A stretch of DNA of 17,135 nucleotides from Ectocarpus siliculosus. Taxonomy: Eukaryota; Sar; Phaeophyceae; Ectocarpales; Ectocarpaceae. The translations under genes were made by a program, and so were the position numbers. The notes beneath the pieces are model-generated. The model was not told the DNA's origin. It worked only from the letters and a program-made list of their open reading frames with translations, and did not search any database. This document shows, one piece after another, positions 9,101 through 17,135 of the stretch. Positions within the stretch are counted from its first letter, which is position 1; each line of letters opens with the position of its first letter. The stretch is from positions 1,665,047 through 1,682,181 of the forward strand of contig FN649727.1 of the NCBI GenBank assembly GCA_000310025.1. Reading direction: 5' to 3'.

Positions 9101-12100
9101 GGCGAATGATCCTTCCAGGTTGACATTGGAATGGCCTATGTAAGCCGCGTTGTTGCGAGCCTCGTTTTTTTATCTGCCCCGCGCTATTGCATGACGTGAC
9201 GATGCTTACAGTATCGTGTGTATTTTCCATTCCACCAACCTCTCTTGGCATTTTCGTGTCTTCTGCTGCTGCTGCTGACGCGCAGGTGTCTCTCCCTGAG
9301 ATCGACGGAGCCATCGAGCCGATCATCTACGCCGGGCGCGAGGGCGCCACCGGGCGCTCGGTCCCCCTCTCGGACCGCGTGCAGCTCGTTGCTGACCGTG
9401 CCCTCAAGGTAGATAGACACACTTAGTCTCGTGTCCCTTGCCGCCGTCGAGGATGCTGTTGGTGCTGAAACCTTTCGAAGACTGACGTGTGGTGTTGGGG
9501 TTCTGTTTTCTTTTGAAAATGTCCGATACAGGAACGCTCTCGAGCAGGACGAACGAAACGTATTAGCGAATGACACAGCACTCAACAGTCACGCTCACCC
9601 TCCTTGCTGCGGATGCTCACCGATCCTCTTTTTTTTTTTTTTTTGATGTGCAGTGGGCCAACCTCCGAGCCAAGAAGAACGCGGAGAAGAAGCTGGCCGT
9701 GACAATCTTCAGCTTCCCCCCGGACAAGGGCAACGTCGGCACCGCCGCCTACCTTGACGTCTTCGGCTCTATCCACACCGTGCTCTCCAAGCTCAAGAAG
9801 GAAGTGAGTGCTGAGATTCTCCGAAAAAGCGAACAATGGTAGATGAGGTTAGGTTTGATCACCGGGAGGAAACTTGGCCGCGGCAGCGTTTTGGGTTTTC
9901 GGGTGGTGCAATTCTTCGTTGTCGCGTTTCGAGAGACGACGACTCGCGATTGTTGTAGTGTAGTGTAGGATTGCCGAGCTGACGTGTAGTGTGGAAAACC
10001 TCACCATCGTCTTGTCGCTGTCGATTGTTGGTGCTCCTGCGGTAACAGGGGTACGACGTCGGAGACCTGCCCGACGACTCGCGTGCTCTGATGGAGCGAA
10101 TCCTCAACGACCCGGAGGCCAGGTGAGAAAACCCAACCCTGCCTTCTACTCGTTTTTTTAGTCATTGCACTGCCCTGTGACGAGCCACAAATACTCGTGT
10201 TTCCTCGACAGAGCGGACCGTTTCACACAACGTCCAAGAGGTTACCCGTAGCTGAGGCCCCTGAGCATTTGCTTTGCGGACAACGTGACGAGTAGTCGAA
10301 AGCGGTGTGTGTATTTGGCTGTTGCATGTGCCCGTTTGCAGGCGCTCAATTGTTTTTTGTTTCGACCTTCTCCTTACCCTTGCTCTACGATCGTTGCCCC
10401 TGCCTGTCTCCACTCACGCCCGACGTTTGGGCAGGATCGACTCCCCCGAGATGAACGTTGAGTACCGCATGTCGGTCCAGGAGTACGAGGAGCTCACCCC
10501 CTACGCCGGGGACCTCGTCGAGAACTGGGGCAAGGCTCCCGGCCACCTAAACTCGGACGGCCAAAACCTCCTCGTGTTCGGGTGCAAGTTCGGGAACGTC
10601 TTCATTGGCGTCCAGCCCACCTTCGGATACGAGGTACGGGCGGTGCCGTTTTTTTTTATTTTTTGTTTTGGTCTTGTCTTGTGGAGCTTTCTTCGGTGTC
10701 TTGCGAAGCTTGCTTCGGTCACGGTGGGCTTTCGTAGTTTTTGGGTCATTGTAAACCTCTACTGTCGAACGGAGGGCTGAACGCACGGACATTCCAGCCT
10801 GTCCACGCTTTTGGACTGCTTTTGGACTGCAATGGTGGGACTTGAGGCATTCGCCGCGTCTGTGACTTCCTCGCCTACCTCAGGCGTGAACGGTTCTTGT
10901 TCCATGCAGCTCATCACTGAAAAAGAGCAATCACACTCGTTGCAATCGTTTTTCCGCACGACCTGTGACTGACCTCTCCCGCCCTTGCGGCCTCGCTCGC
11001 GTTCCCACTGCTGTTTTTTTACCAGGGCGACCCGATGCGTCTCCTCTTCTCCAAGTCCGCCTCCCCCCACCACGGGTTCGCGGCGTACTACACGTACCTC
11101 GAGAAGATCTTCAAGGCGGACGCGGTCCTCCACTTCGGCACCCACGGTTCCCTCGAGTTCATGCCCGGCAAGCAGGTCGGCATGTCCGGCGCGTGCTACC
11201 CGGACCGCCTGATCAACTCCATCCCCAACATCTACTACTACGCGGCGAACAACCCTTCGGAGGCCACCATCGCCAAGCGTCGCTCGTACGCCGCGACCAT
11301 CTCGTACCTCACCCCACCTGCCGAGAACGCTGGTCTCTACAAGGTAAAGGAACTGTCTTTGGTACATGGGAGGCACGCTACACTGCGGGGTGTTGGCTGG
11401 CTGGTAGCAGTGGGGAGGTTTCAGGCAATTGTTGCCAAGGACATGCCTGGATATGTAGATGCTGTGTTTTTGGTTGCCATGTTCTGTACGAAACCGGGCG
11501 TGTACATGCATGGGGAGGTCTCCAACGGCTGCTACAGCATTTTTTGGGATTGAAGTTTGTCGATGTGAACCACCGTACAGCCGTCAGAAATATGGTCGAA
11601 CGTACATACTTCCGTGACGAGATGAGAAAAAACAACCTCCCCGCCCATGTCGATAACATGAAACACACGCACTCTTTCCTTGCTTCAGGGCCTCAAGGAG
11701 CTGAACGAGCTGGTGTCTTCGTACCAAGGCCTCCGCGACAACGGTGCTCGCGGCCCTTCCATCGTCAGCGCTTCCATCGCGTGCGCCCGAACGTGCAACC
11801 TTGACAAGGACATCAAGGACCTCCCCTCTGACGACACCGACACCAAGTTGATGACCATCGAGGTGGGTACAGTGTGTCGTCGTTATCGTTGTCGTTGTTG
11901 GCGTACTGGTGGCGGAACGTTGGGTTGCCGTTCGTCTTGCGGCCCATGGCGATCGCGCACGAATGGTGCGTTGGAGGGTTTCGATTGACAGTTGGTGAAG
12001 GAGGTGGAAGTACGAATCAGACTTGTTTTGTTGTAGTCTCGTCGGCTTTTGTTGCTGGTTCTTTGACGATCCAAGACCAATACGTTTAAGCTTTAAGCTT

Positions 12101-15100
12101 GCCGTCGATGATTTCTTGCTGGGACCCGATCGATTGCCTGGAGCACTTGAACTGACTCGAAACGCCGGTATTTTACATCCGTGGCTTCGTTCTCTCTCTC
12201 TCTACTTCGGCGGCGTTTCGTACAGGAGCGCGACAACATCATCGGCAAGATCTACCGCCGCCTCATGGAGATCGAGTCCCGCCTGCTCCCCTGCGGCCTC
12301 CACACCGTCGGCGTTCCCCCCACGTCGGCGGAGGCGGTGGCCACCTTGGTCAACATCGCGTCGCTCGACCGCCCGGAGGACGGCATCAAGTCGCTGCCTC
12401 GCATCGCCGCGGAGTCGATGGGGCGCGAGATCGGGGAGATTTACACGAACGCCGACAACGGAGACCTCGACGACGTTCAGCTCCTGCAGCAGGTGATGGA
12501 AAGGTTTTTGTGTTGTTTTATCCAGCGTGGACCAAAATTTTGTTAGGACTGGCCGACCAACTAACCATGTCAGAGTCTCTGCGCGGCGAAAAACACAGGA
12601 CGCTTTGTAAGGTCGTGATCTGGGGCCATGTGAGCGCGGGGCTCATGGCATGTATGTGCGTTTTTCAGTCTTGGCCTTCTCCAAGGAATAGAACGGCCAT
12701 CGTGAAATATTTGACAATTTGAAAGGTTTGGGGCTTCGTCTGACAGCACTTCGAGGAAGGTAGGACAAGACGACTACTTTTGCGGTGTTACGAGCCCACC
12801 CCTGCCTGTCTTCCCCTCCTGGAATTGTTGGTAGGCCGGTGTTCCATCCATTACCTGTCGTCCGCATGGATGGTCCTCCTAGAACCGTGTTCCTTCCTTT
12901 CTGACGTGTGTGTGGTGCGGGCCTGATGTAATTACCGGAAGGTGACCGAGGCGTGCCGCGCGGCCGTGCTGGCGTGCGTCGAGCGTTCGACGAACTCGGA
13001 GGGACGCATCGTGGAGGTCAACCCCTTCGCCGACTTCTTCAGCAAGGCTGTCTGTGAGTATAACTAAAATACACGGCGAACCTCTTTGTTCTTGCAGCCA
13101 CGCGGATGGTTGCCACACGGATGGTTGTGTTTGCGCCAAGATCACAGGGAAAGGAGGATGGGCCTTCGGAAAGTTATTTCGTATTGGTGAGCTCGTATGA
13201 AAGCACCGAGGTTGCTTTTGAGAATGTATGTCGTGTCTTTTTTTTGGTCGACTGATGTCTGCCGAGTCTCGTGCTCGTCGTCCTATCTATAGCCGATCTA
13301 CTATAGCCCGAACGAATTGTCACGAACTTCCCCTGACGCAAGCTTCCTTTCCGCCGCACGTCCTTGCGCGGCTACTCACGCTCACTTCTGTCAACGTTTC
13401 TTCAGCCGGTGGCAGCAGCCCGATGAAGGCCGCCCTCGAGCAGTTCGGCTTCAAGGGGTGCAAGGACGCTGACCTGGAGCCCGTGTTCACTTACCTCGAG
13501 TTCTGCCTCAAGCAGGTGAAGGTCGCGCGTACATTTTGAGGCTCCCAGCAGCAGCGCTGCCGAGGCTGGATTCGCACCTGTTGCTGCTTCACTTTGTTAC
13601 TAGGCAAGCAACGCCGGGCGCATTGTGTTTAGCTTTCATCTCGTGCCATAGTATCCTTGCCGAACAGTGGCTACCGTCAAGTGCACAGGGTTCGAACTCA
13701 CCCCCCACCCGCCCCCTTCCCACCGCCTCGAAGGTGGTCGCCGACAACGAGCTCGGCGGACTCCTCGGCGCTCTGAACGGCGAGTACATCCCCCCGGGCC
13801 CCGGCGGCGACCCCATCCGCAACCCCGACGTGCTCCCGACCGGCAAGAACATGCACGCTCTCGACCCCCAGTCTATCCCGACCAAGGCGGCCGTGGACTG
13901 CGCAATGGTGGTCGTGGACCGCCTCCTGGAGAGGCTCTCGGCGGAGCAGGACGGCGAGTACCCGGAGACGGTGGCGTTCACCCTGTGGGGCACGGACAAC
14001 ATCAAGACCTACGGTGAGACTTGGGGCTGTCCTGGGCTTTTGGGCCGGCGTGCCGACCCGCGGCGTAAGGCATGTGAACACGTAAATCAATATTGCTGGA
14101 CACCCACAAGCGCGTTGTTGTTGTGTTTTCAGGGAGACGTTGTCACTTGTCGTTGGTCCGCAGCTGTCCCGCCGTGTTGGATCAGACAACAAAAATAAAA
14201 ACCAACTCCATTACACAACGCTCACCCCCACCCCCACATCCCCGCTTGCTGCTCCCCCCTCCTTCGCCTCTGCATGCGATCATCAGGAGAGTCGCTCGCC
14301 CAGGTGCTCTGCCTCGCCGGTGTCAGGCCCATCGCCGACTCCATCGGCCGCGTGAACAAGCTGGAGCTCATCCCGCTTGAGGAGCTCGGCCGTCCCCGCG
14401 TGGACGTGGTGGTGTCATGCTCCGGCGTGTTCCGCGATCTCTTCATCAACCAGATGAACTTGCTCGACAGAGGAGTGAGTGGCAAAGCAAATTCCTCTTG
14501 GCCTTGAGAGAGTTCACGTTCTTTGCTGCTATTATACTTGGTGTTTCAATCATTTTCGCCTGGCGACCGCGTGAGAAACAGTTGAGGGCTAAGAACGGGA
14601 GTGGCGTAAACGGGCACAGAGATCCGATTATCCCACGATGGCCCGTGTGGCTGGCTGGGCGGCGGGCGGTCTGTGCGTCGTTCACAAGCCTTTTCTGTTG
14701 AGCTCGATTGGTTTACCGCGTTCACCATGTTGTTTGCAGGCGACGCAATCCGGTAGAACACCACGGACGAGATGATCATCCATTTTGATGCATCGGCGAG
14801 CTCCAGCTTAGTAGCCAGCTCAAGCCTTGCAGCTATCGGTAGCTCAAGATTGTCGCAAATGGCTCGTGTGTTGGTTATTGTGAGCTTGATTTTTCAAGGA
14901 CCGTTGTTGTTACCTTGATGCTCTCAAAGACCGCTCCCGACCGGGCAGCGTTTGAGAAGTGCTAGCAGCGCACGGCTGCGCTGTGTGCTGCGCTGTGTGC
15001 TGGCACTCCTCGAAATTCCCAAACGCTGCCCGTTCCGTGAGTGGCCTTTGAGAGAGAATCAAATGTATGATTCTCTAGGGCTAAGTTTCCCTCTTTTTTT

Positions 15101-16608
15101 TTTTTCGCAAGTTCCAGTAAACGTTTTGGAGTGCATGGATTCCCCAAGTCAAGAAAGGTCCTGTCCTCTCGCTCAGGGTGTAGTGCACGGGAAGGAACAC
15201 GTGTCTCATGTCCATTTTTTTTTTTTTTTTCCTGTCCTCGCGACCACCGCCGCAAACAGATCAAGATGGCTGCCGAGGCCGACGAGCCCGCAGACATGAA
15301 CTTCGTCCGCAAGCACGCCCTCGAGCAGGCGGAGGAGTTCGGCCTCTCCGTCCGCGACGCCGCCACCCGCGTCTTCTCCAACGCGGCGGGGTCCTACTCG
15401 GCCAACGTCGGCCTGGCGATCGAGAACGGTGGCTGGGAGGGCGAGGAGCAGCTGCAGGAGCAGTTCGTGGGCCGCAAGGGCTTCGCTTTCAACGCCGACA
15501 AGCCCGGCATGATGGAGCAGCAGACGGACAAGTTCAAGATGGCGCTCAAGACGGTGGACGTCACCTTCCAGAACCTGGACTCTTCGGAGATCTCGCTCAC
15601 CGACGTGAGCCACTACTACGACTCGGACCCGACCAAGGTCGTGTCCAGCCTCCGCGACGACAAGAAGAAGCCGTCGTCCTTCATGGCCGACACCACCACC
15701 GCCAACGCGCAGGTGCGGACGCTGTCGGAGACGGTCCGCCTGGACGCGCGCACCAAGCTCCTCAACCCCAAGTTCTACGAGGGCATGCTCGCCTCCGGGT
15801 ACGAGGGGACCAGGGAGATCACCAAGCGCCTGCGGAACACCATGGGCTGGGCGGCGACGGCGGGCGAGGTGGACAACTTCATCTTCGAGGACGCCAACGA
15901 CGTGTTCATCAAGGACGAGGAAATGAGGGACCGCCTCATGAACCTCAACCCCAACGCGTTCCGGTGAGTTGGTCCTCTCTTTTTTTCCCGCCCCGTGCAC
16001 TCGAACCCCAAGCCTCGTCGTTCGTGTGTCCTTTTGTGATGATTGTCATGTGGAGGCATAACCTTCGCGGACGGTTGAGCATGCCGCCCCCGTACCGTCA
16101 CCGCTGTCTTTTTCTTTTGCGCACGTTTTACAACACTACAGTGAGAGTCATTATCACCTGTTTTAACAATTTGGCCATCTTGCATAACATGAATAAAATC
16201 TGGTTTTATATATTCCAATAATCTTTTATGGTGGGTAATAAGAATTATACTTTTATTTTTATTTTCCATTAATATATTAGTTGTTTTAGAAATTGATTTT
16301 AATGCATCAATATCAAGACCTGAATCTGTTTCATCTAAAATCCCTAATATTGAATCTAATAAAGCAAATTGTAAAATTTCATTTCGTTTTTTCTCTATTT
16401 CTATCCCCTCCATTGTCTCACTCCGCAGTTATTGTCCGCTCCGTAACACCCCCCCCCCCCCCCCCTCCCGTTGCTGTGCTTTTCCAGGGACACGGTGACC
16501 ACGTTCTTGGAGGCGAACGGGCGAGGTTACTGGGAGACCTCGGAAGAGAACATCGAGCTCCTCCAGGACTTGTACCAGGAGGTTGAGGACAAGATCGAGG
16601 GCGTGTAG
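2911..16608 (+). CDS. chlH: Magnesium chelatase subunit H, plastid precursor
   Basis: ChlH binds protoporphyrin IX and, with ChlI and ChlD, inserts Mg2+ at the first committed step of chlorophyll synthesis in the plastid. Exons: 2911-3267, 5556-5756, 6660-6836, 7234-7353, 7768-7971, 8271-8405, 8702-8971, 9286-9408, 9654-9803, 10049-10122, 10435-10633, 11026-11343, 11689-11862, 12226-12492, 12942-13053, 13406-13515, 13734-14013, 14287-14474, 15260-15963, 16488-16608. This gives 1,427 codons plus TAG; plant ChlH is about 1,380. Residues 1 to about 90 form a targeting presequence. Conserved blocks follow: [11 protein letters not shown] (exon 3), [13 protein letters not shown] (exon 4), [16 protein letters not shown] (exon 9), [15 protein letters not shown] (about 706-720, the CobN/BchH-type substrate-site region), [11 protein letters not shown] (exon 17), and [17 protein letters not shown] with terminal VEDKIEGV. 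All introns are GT-AG and every junction keeps the frame. The start ATG has A at -3 and G at +4. Boundaries were set by alignment to remembered ChlH sequences. The least canonical are the acceptors of exons 15 and 17 (both AAG|GTG) and of exon 2 (no pyrimidine tract). Confidence 0.95.
3268..5555 (+). other. chlH intron 1 (2,288 bases)
   Basis: This is the longest intron of the gene, more than six times the median of 352 bases. It begins GTTAGT after K119 and ends AATGTGGTAG before V120, phase 0. The acceptor lacks a pyrimidine tract, but the next exon's [12 protein letters not shown] is a firm ChlH match. The intron has short open frames on both strands (for example 3589-4011 plus), but none resembles a known protein or shows exon-like codon use. 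A CACGTG lies at 3931-3936. I see no RNA gene or transposon ends. Confidence 0.85.
5757..6659 (+). other. chlH intron 2 (903 bases) with an exon-like island
   Basis: This GT-AG, phase-0 intron lies between LIFVQ and ELAEEV, which are contiguous in other ChlH proteins. Inside, 5995-6060 is GC-rich and has codon use like the real exons (see findings). A 12-base T tract lies at 6228-6239. An imperfect direct repeat of about 20 bases is present at 6466-6485 and 6539-6558. The rest shows nothing recognisable. Confidence 0.85.
14921..15054. repeat. Imperfect inverted repeat, foldback or MITE-like
   Basis: The outer ends CTCTCAAAG (14921-14929) and CTTTGAGAG (15046-15054) are perfect reverse complements. 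Further in, CGGGCAGCGTTTGAGAA (14942-14958) pairs with TTCCCAAACGCTGCCCG (15016-15032) at 16 of 17 positions, and weaker pairing joins these two blocks. The arms are about 38 bases with small gaps. The centre holds two tandem copies of CTGCGCTGTGTG (14976-14999). No target-site duplication is evident. A short non-autonomous foldback element inside an intron is the simplest reading; a structured intron element is the alternative. Confidence 0.55.
15053..15076. repeat. Short perfect hairpin beside the foldback element
   Basis: AGAGAATCA (15053-15061) and TGATTCTCT (15068-15076) form a perfect 9-base stem with a 6-base loop, touching the right end of the foldback repeat. Its role is unknown; it may be part of the same element. 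Confidence 0.5.
15964..16487 (+). other. chlH intron 19 (524 bases), carrying a plastid DNA insertion
   Basis: This phase-2 intron splits the Arg codon of [17 protein letters not shown]. The donor is GTGAGT and the acceptor is TTTTCCAG. The middle part (about 16150-16397) is plastid-derived. A run of 17 C (16449-16465) precedes the acceptor. Confidence 0.93.
16150..16397 (-). pseudogene. sufC: NUPT: C-terminal fragment of plastid sufC (ycf16)
   Basis: The minus strand encodes about 80 uninterrupted codons of SufC, the ABC-type ATPase of the SUF Fe-S cluster assembly complex (SufBCD). Visible in order are EKKRNEIL at 16395-16372, which is the end of the ABC signature region; [15 protein letters not shown] with Walker B and D-loop (catalytic Glu about 16330-16332); [10 protein letters not shown] with the H-loop His about 16231-16233; and [17 protein letters not shown] at the end. 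The Walker A site, Q-loop and start of the signature are absent, so it cannot be an active ATPase. Composition is 22% GC over 16201-16380, unlike the GC-rich nuclear exons. sufC is plastid-encoded in red-lineage algae, so this is a plastid-to-nucleus transfer. The end positions are estimates from where similarity stops. Confidence 0.88.
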
Positions 16609-17135
16609 ACAGTCAGACCAGGACTAGAGAAAAAGAAAAGCAGAATATAAATGGTGTCCCTCCTCCTTGGAGCCTTTGCGCCGGCCGGCCTTTGGATCTC
16701 CGCAAAGTTCGCGGCGTCGAGACTCGATTTGTGAATTTTCCGTTCGTGTTTTTGTACACAGCAGGCGGAAGCACTTTTTGGATTGGTTGGGTTTGTTTGT
16801 CGTTGTGTTCTTATGCGCCGTGACCGGCCTCGGCGGAATTTTTGTGCACTTTTGGATGTGAAATTGGGGGTGGGTGATGTGCTAGAAGGGATGAGTGGCA
16901 GTCAGCCTCCGTGAGTGATGCACGTGCCTCGTGGATTTTGATGGATGATGGATGGGACAAGGGTTACGGGGGCTGCAACCTTTTACAGGAGATTAGGGGG
17001 CGTCGTAGACCTTTATAAGTAAAGTTACTTTCCTTTTACGGCTCACGCGTTATTCTAGCAGGATGACCAATCGTTTCGTGTGTCTTGCAGTAGAGCAAGG
17101 TATTGGAGGTCAATGTATTTGACGTTGCAGGGGGG
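16609..17135 (+). other. chlH 3' UTR and downstream DNA
   Basis: No gene is recognisable. The stretch must contain the chlH 3' UTR and poly(A) site. AT-rich candidates are AATATAAATGG near 16644 and TTTATAAGTAAAG near 17012, but no canonical AATAAA signal is seen. Short open frames here show no similarity to known families. Confidence 0.6.

Larger units (their letters stand above)
14475..15259 (+). other. chlH intron 18 (785 bases)
   Basis: This GT-AG, phase-0 intron (donor GTGAGT, acceptor CAAACAG) joins LLDRG to [10 protein letters not shown]. It contains a foldback element at 14921-15054, a 12-base T tract at 15094-15105 and a 16-base T tract at 15215-15230, about 30 bases before the acceptor. 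No coding content is seen. Confidence 0.9.

Noticed and set aside
10759-11511. A 250-codon minus-strand open frame across chlH exon 12
   Set aside because: It is antisense to a highly conserved ChlH exon. Its composition reflects the reverse complement of C-rich wobble codons.
13053-13060. Alternative ends for chlH exon 15
   Set aside because: Ending at 13053 with donor GTGAGT and joining to 13406 is the choice that keeps frame into [15 protein letters not shown] and the [14 protein letters not shown] region. Other GT positions break the frame.
13688-13705. GGTTCGAACTC resembling a tRNA B box
   Set aside because: The flanking bases do not form a T-arm stem and no matching A box or cloverleaf is present. 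It lies in chlH intron 16.
15206-16221. Long open frames on both strands (264 and 337 codons) over chlH exon 19
   Set aside because: They are shadows of the 704-base GC-rich exon 19, where stops are rare in every frame. Their arginine- and glycine-rich or valine-rich translations are typical artefacts.
15775-16413. A 212-codon minus-strand open frame containing the SufC motifs, as a functional gene
   Set aside because: SufC similarity covers only about codons 7-87. The nucleotide-binding N-terminal half is missing, and the rest is the antisense of chlH exon 19 and intron sequence. It is a fragment.

Overview
The window looks like nuclear DNA from a photosynthetic stramenopile with a red-lineage plastid, most likely a brown alga (Ectocarpus-like). 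The evidence is: GC-rich exons split by many GT-AG introns of a few hundred bases; T-rich or C-rich tracts before many 3' splice sites; a magnesium chelatase H subunit whose N-terminus looks like a heterokont bipartite plastid-targeting presequence (signal peptide, then a transit peptide starting with Phe in an A-F-V-P context); and a stray piece of sufC (ycf16), a gene encoded in red-lineage plastid genomes. The species call is inference; no sequence comparison could be run.

Layout. (1) 1-988, + strand: the last three exons of an ATAD3-like mitochondrial AAA+ ATPase, whose upstream part lies outside the window. Its first visible intron is best explained as a GC-AG intron. (2) 989-2910: intergenic DNA holding the ATAD3 3' UTR and the promoter and 5' UTR of the next gene. 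It has a TGACGTCA palindrome, three CACGTG motifs and a TATA-like site with pyrimidine-rich start-site context. (3) 2911-16608, + strand: one complete gene for magnesium chelatase subunit H (ChlH). I reconstruct it as 20 coding exons and 19 introns: 4,284 coding bases and 1,427 codons before the stop. Every junction keeps the frame and the protein follows plant and cyanobacterial ChlH from end to end. (4) 16609-17135: 3' UTR and downstream DNA with no recognisable gene.

Most notable is the last chlH intron (15964-16487). It contains about 250 bases of very AT-rich DNA (22% GC counted over 16201-16380) that on the minus strand encodes the C-terminal third of SufC, the plastid Fe-S assembly ATPase, without a stop. 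This is a nuclear insertion of plastid DNA (NUPT), and a 17-base C tract separates it from the final splice acceptor. Other points of interest are an exon-like in-frame island in chlH intron 2, a foldback (MITE-like) element in intron 18, and a strong phase-0 bias of chlH introns.

The two genes are transcribed in the same direction. They are functionally separate: ATAD3 acts in the inner mitochondrial membrane, and ChlH acts in the plastid at the first committed step of chlorophyll synthesis. I found no operon-like system, RNA gene, CRISPR array or intact autonomous transposon.
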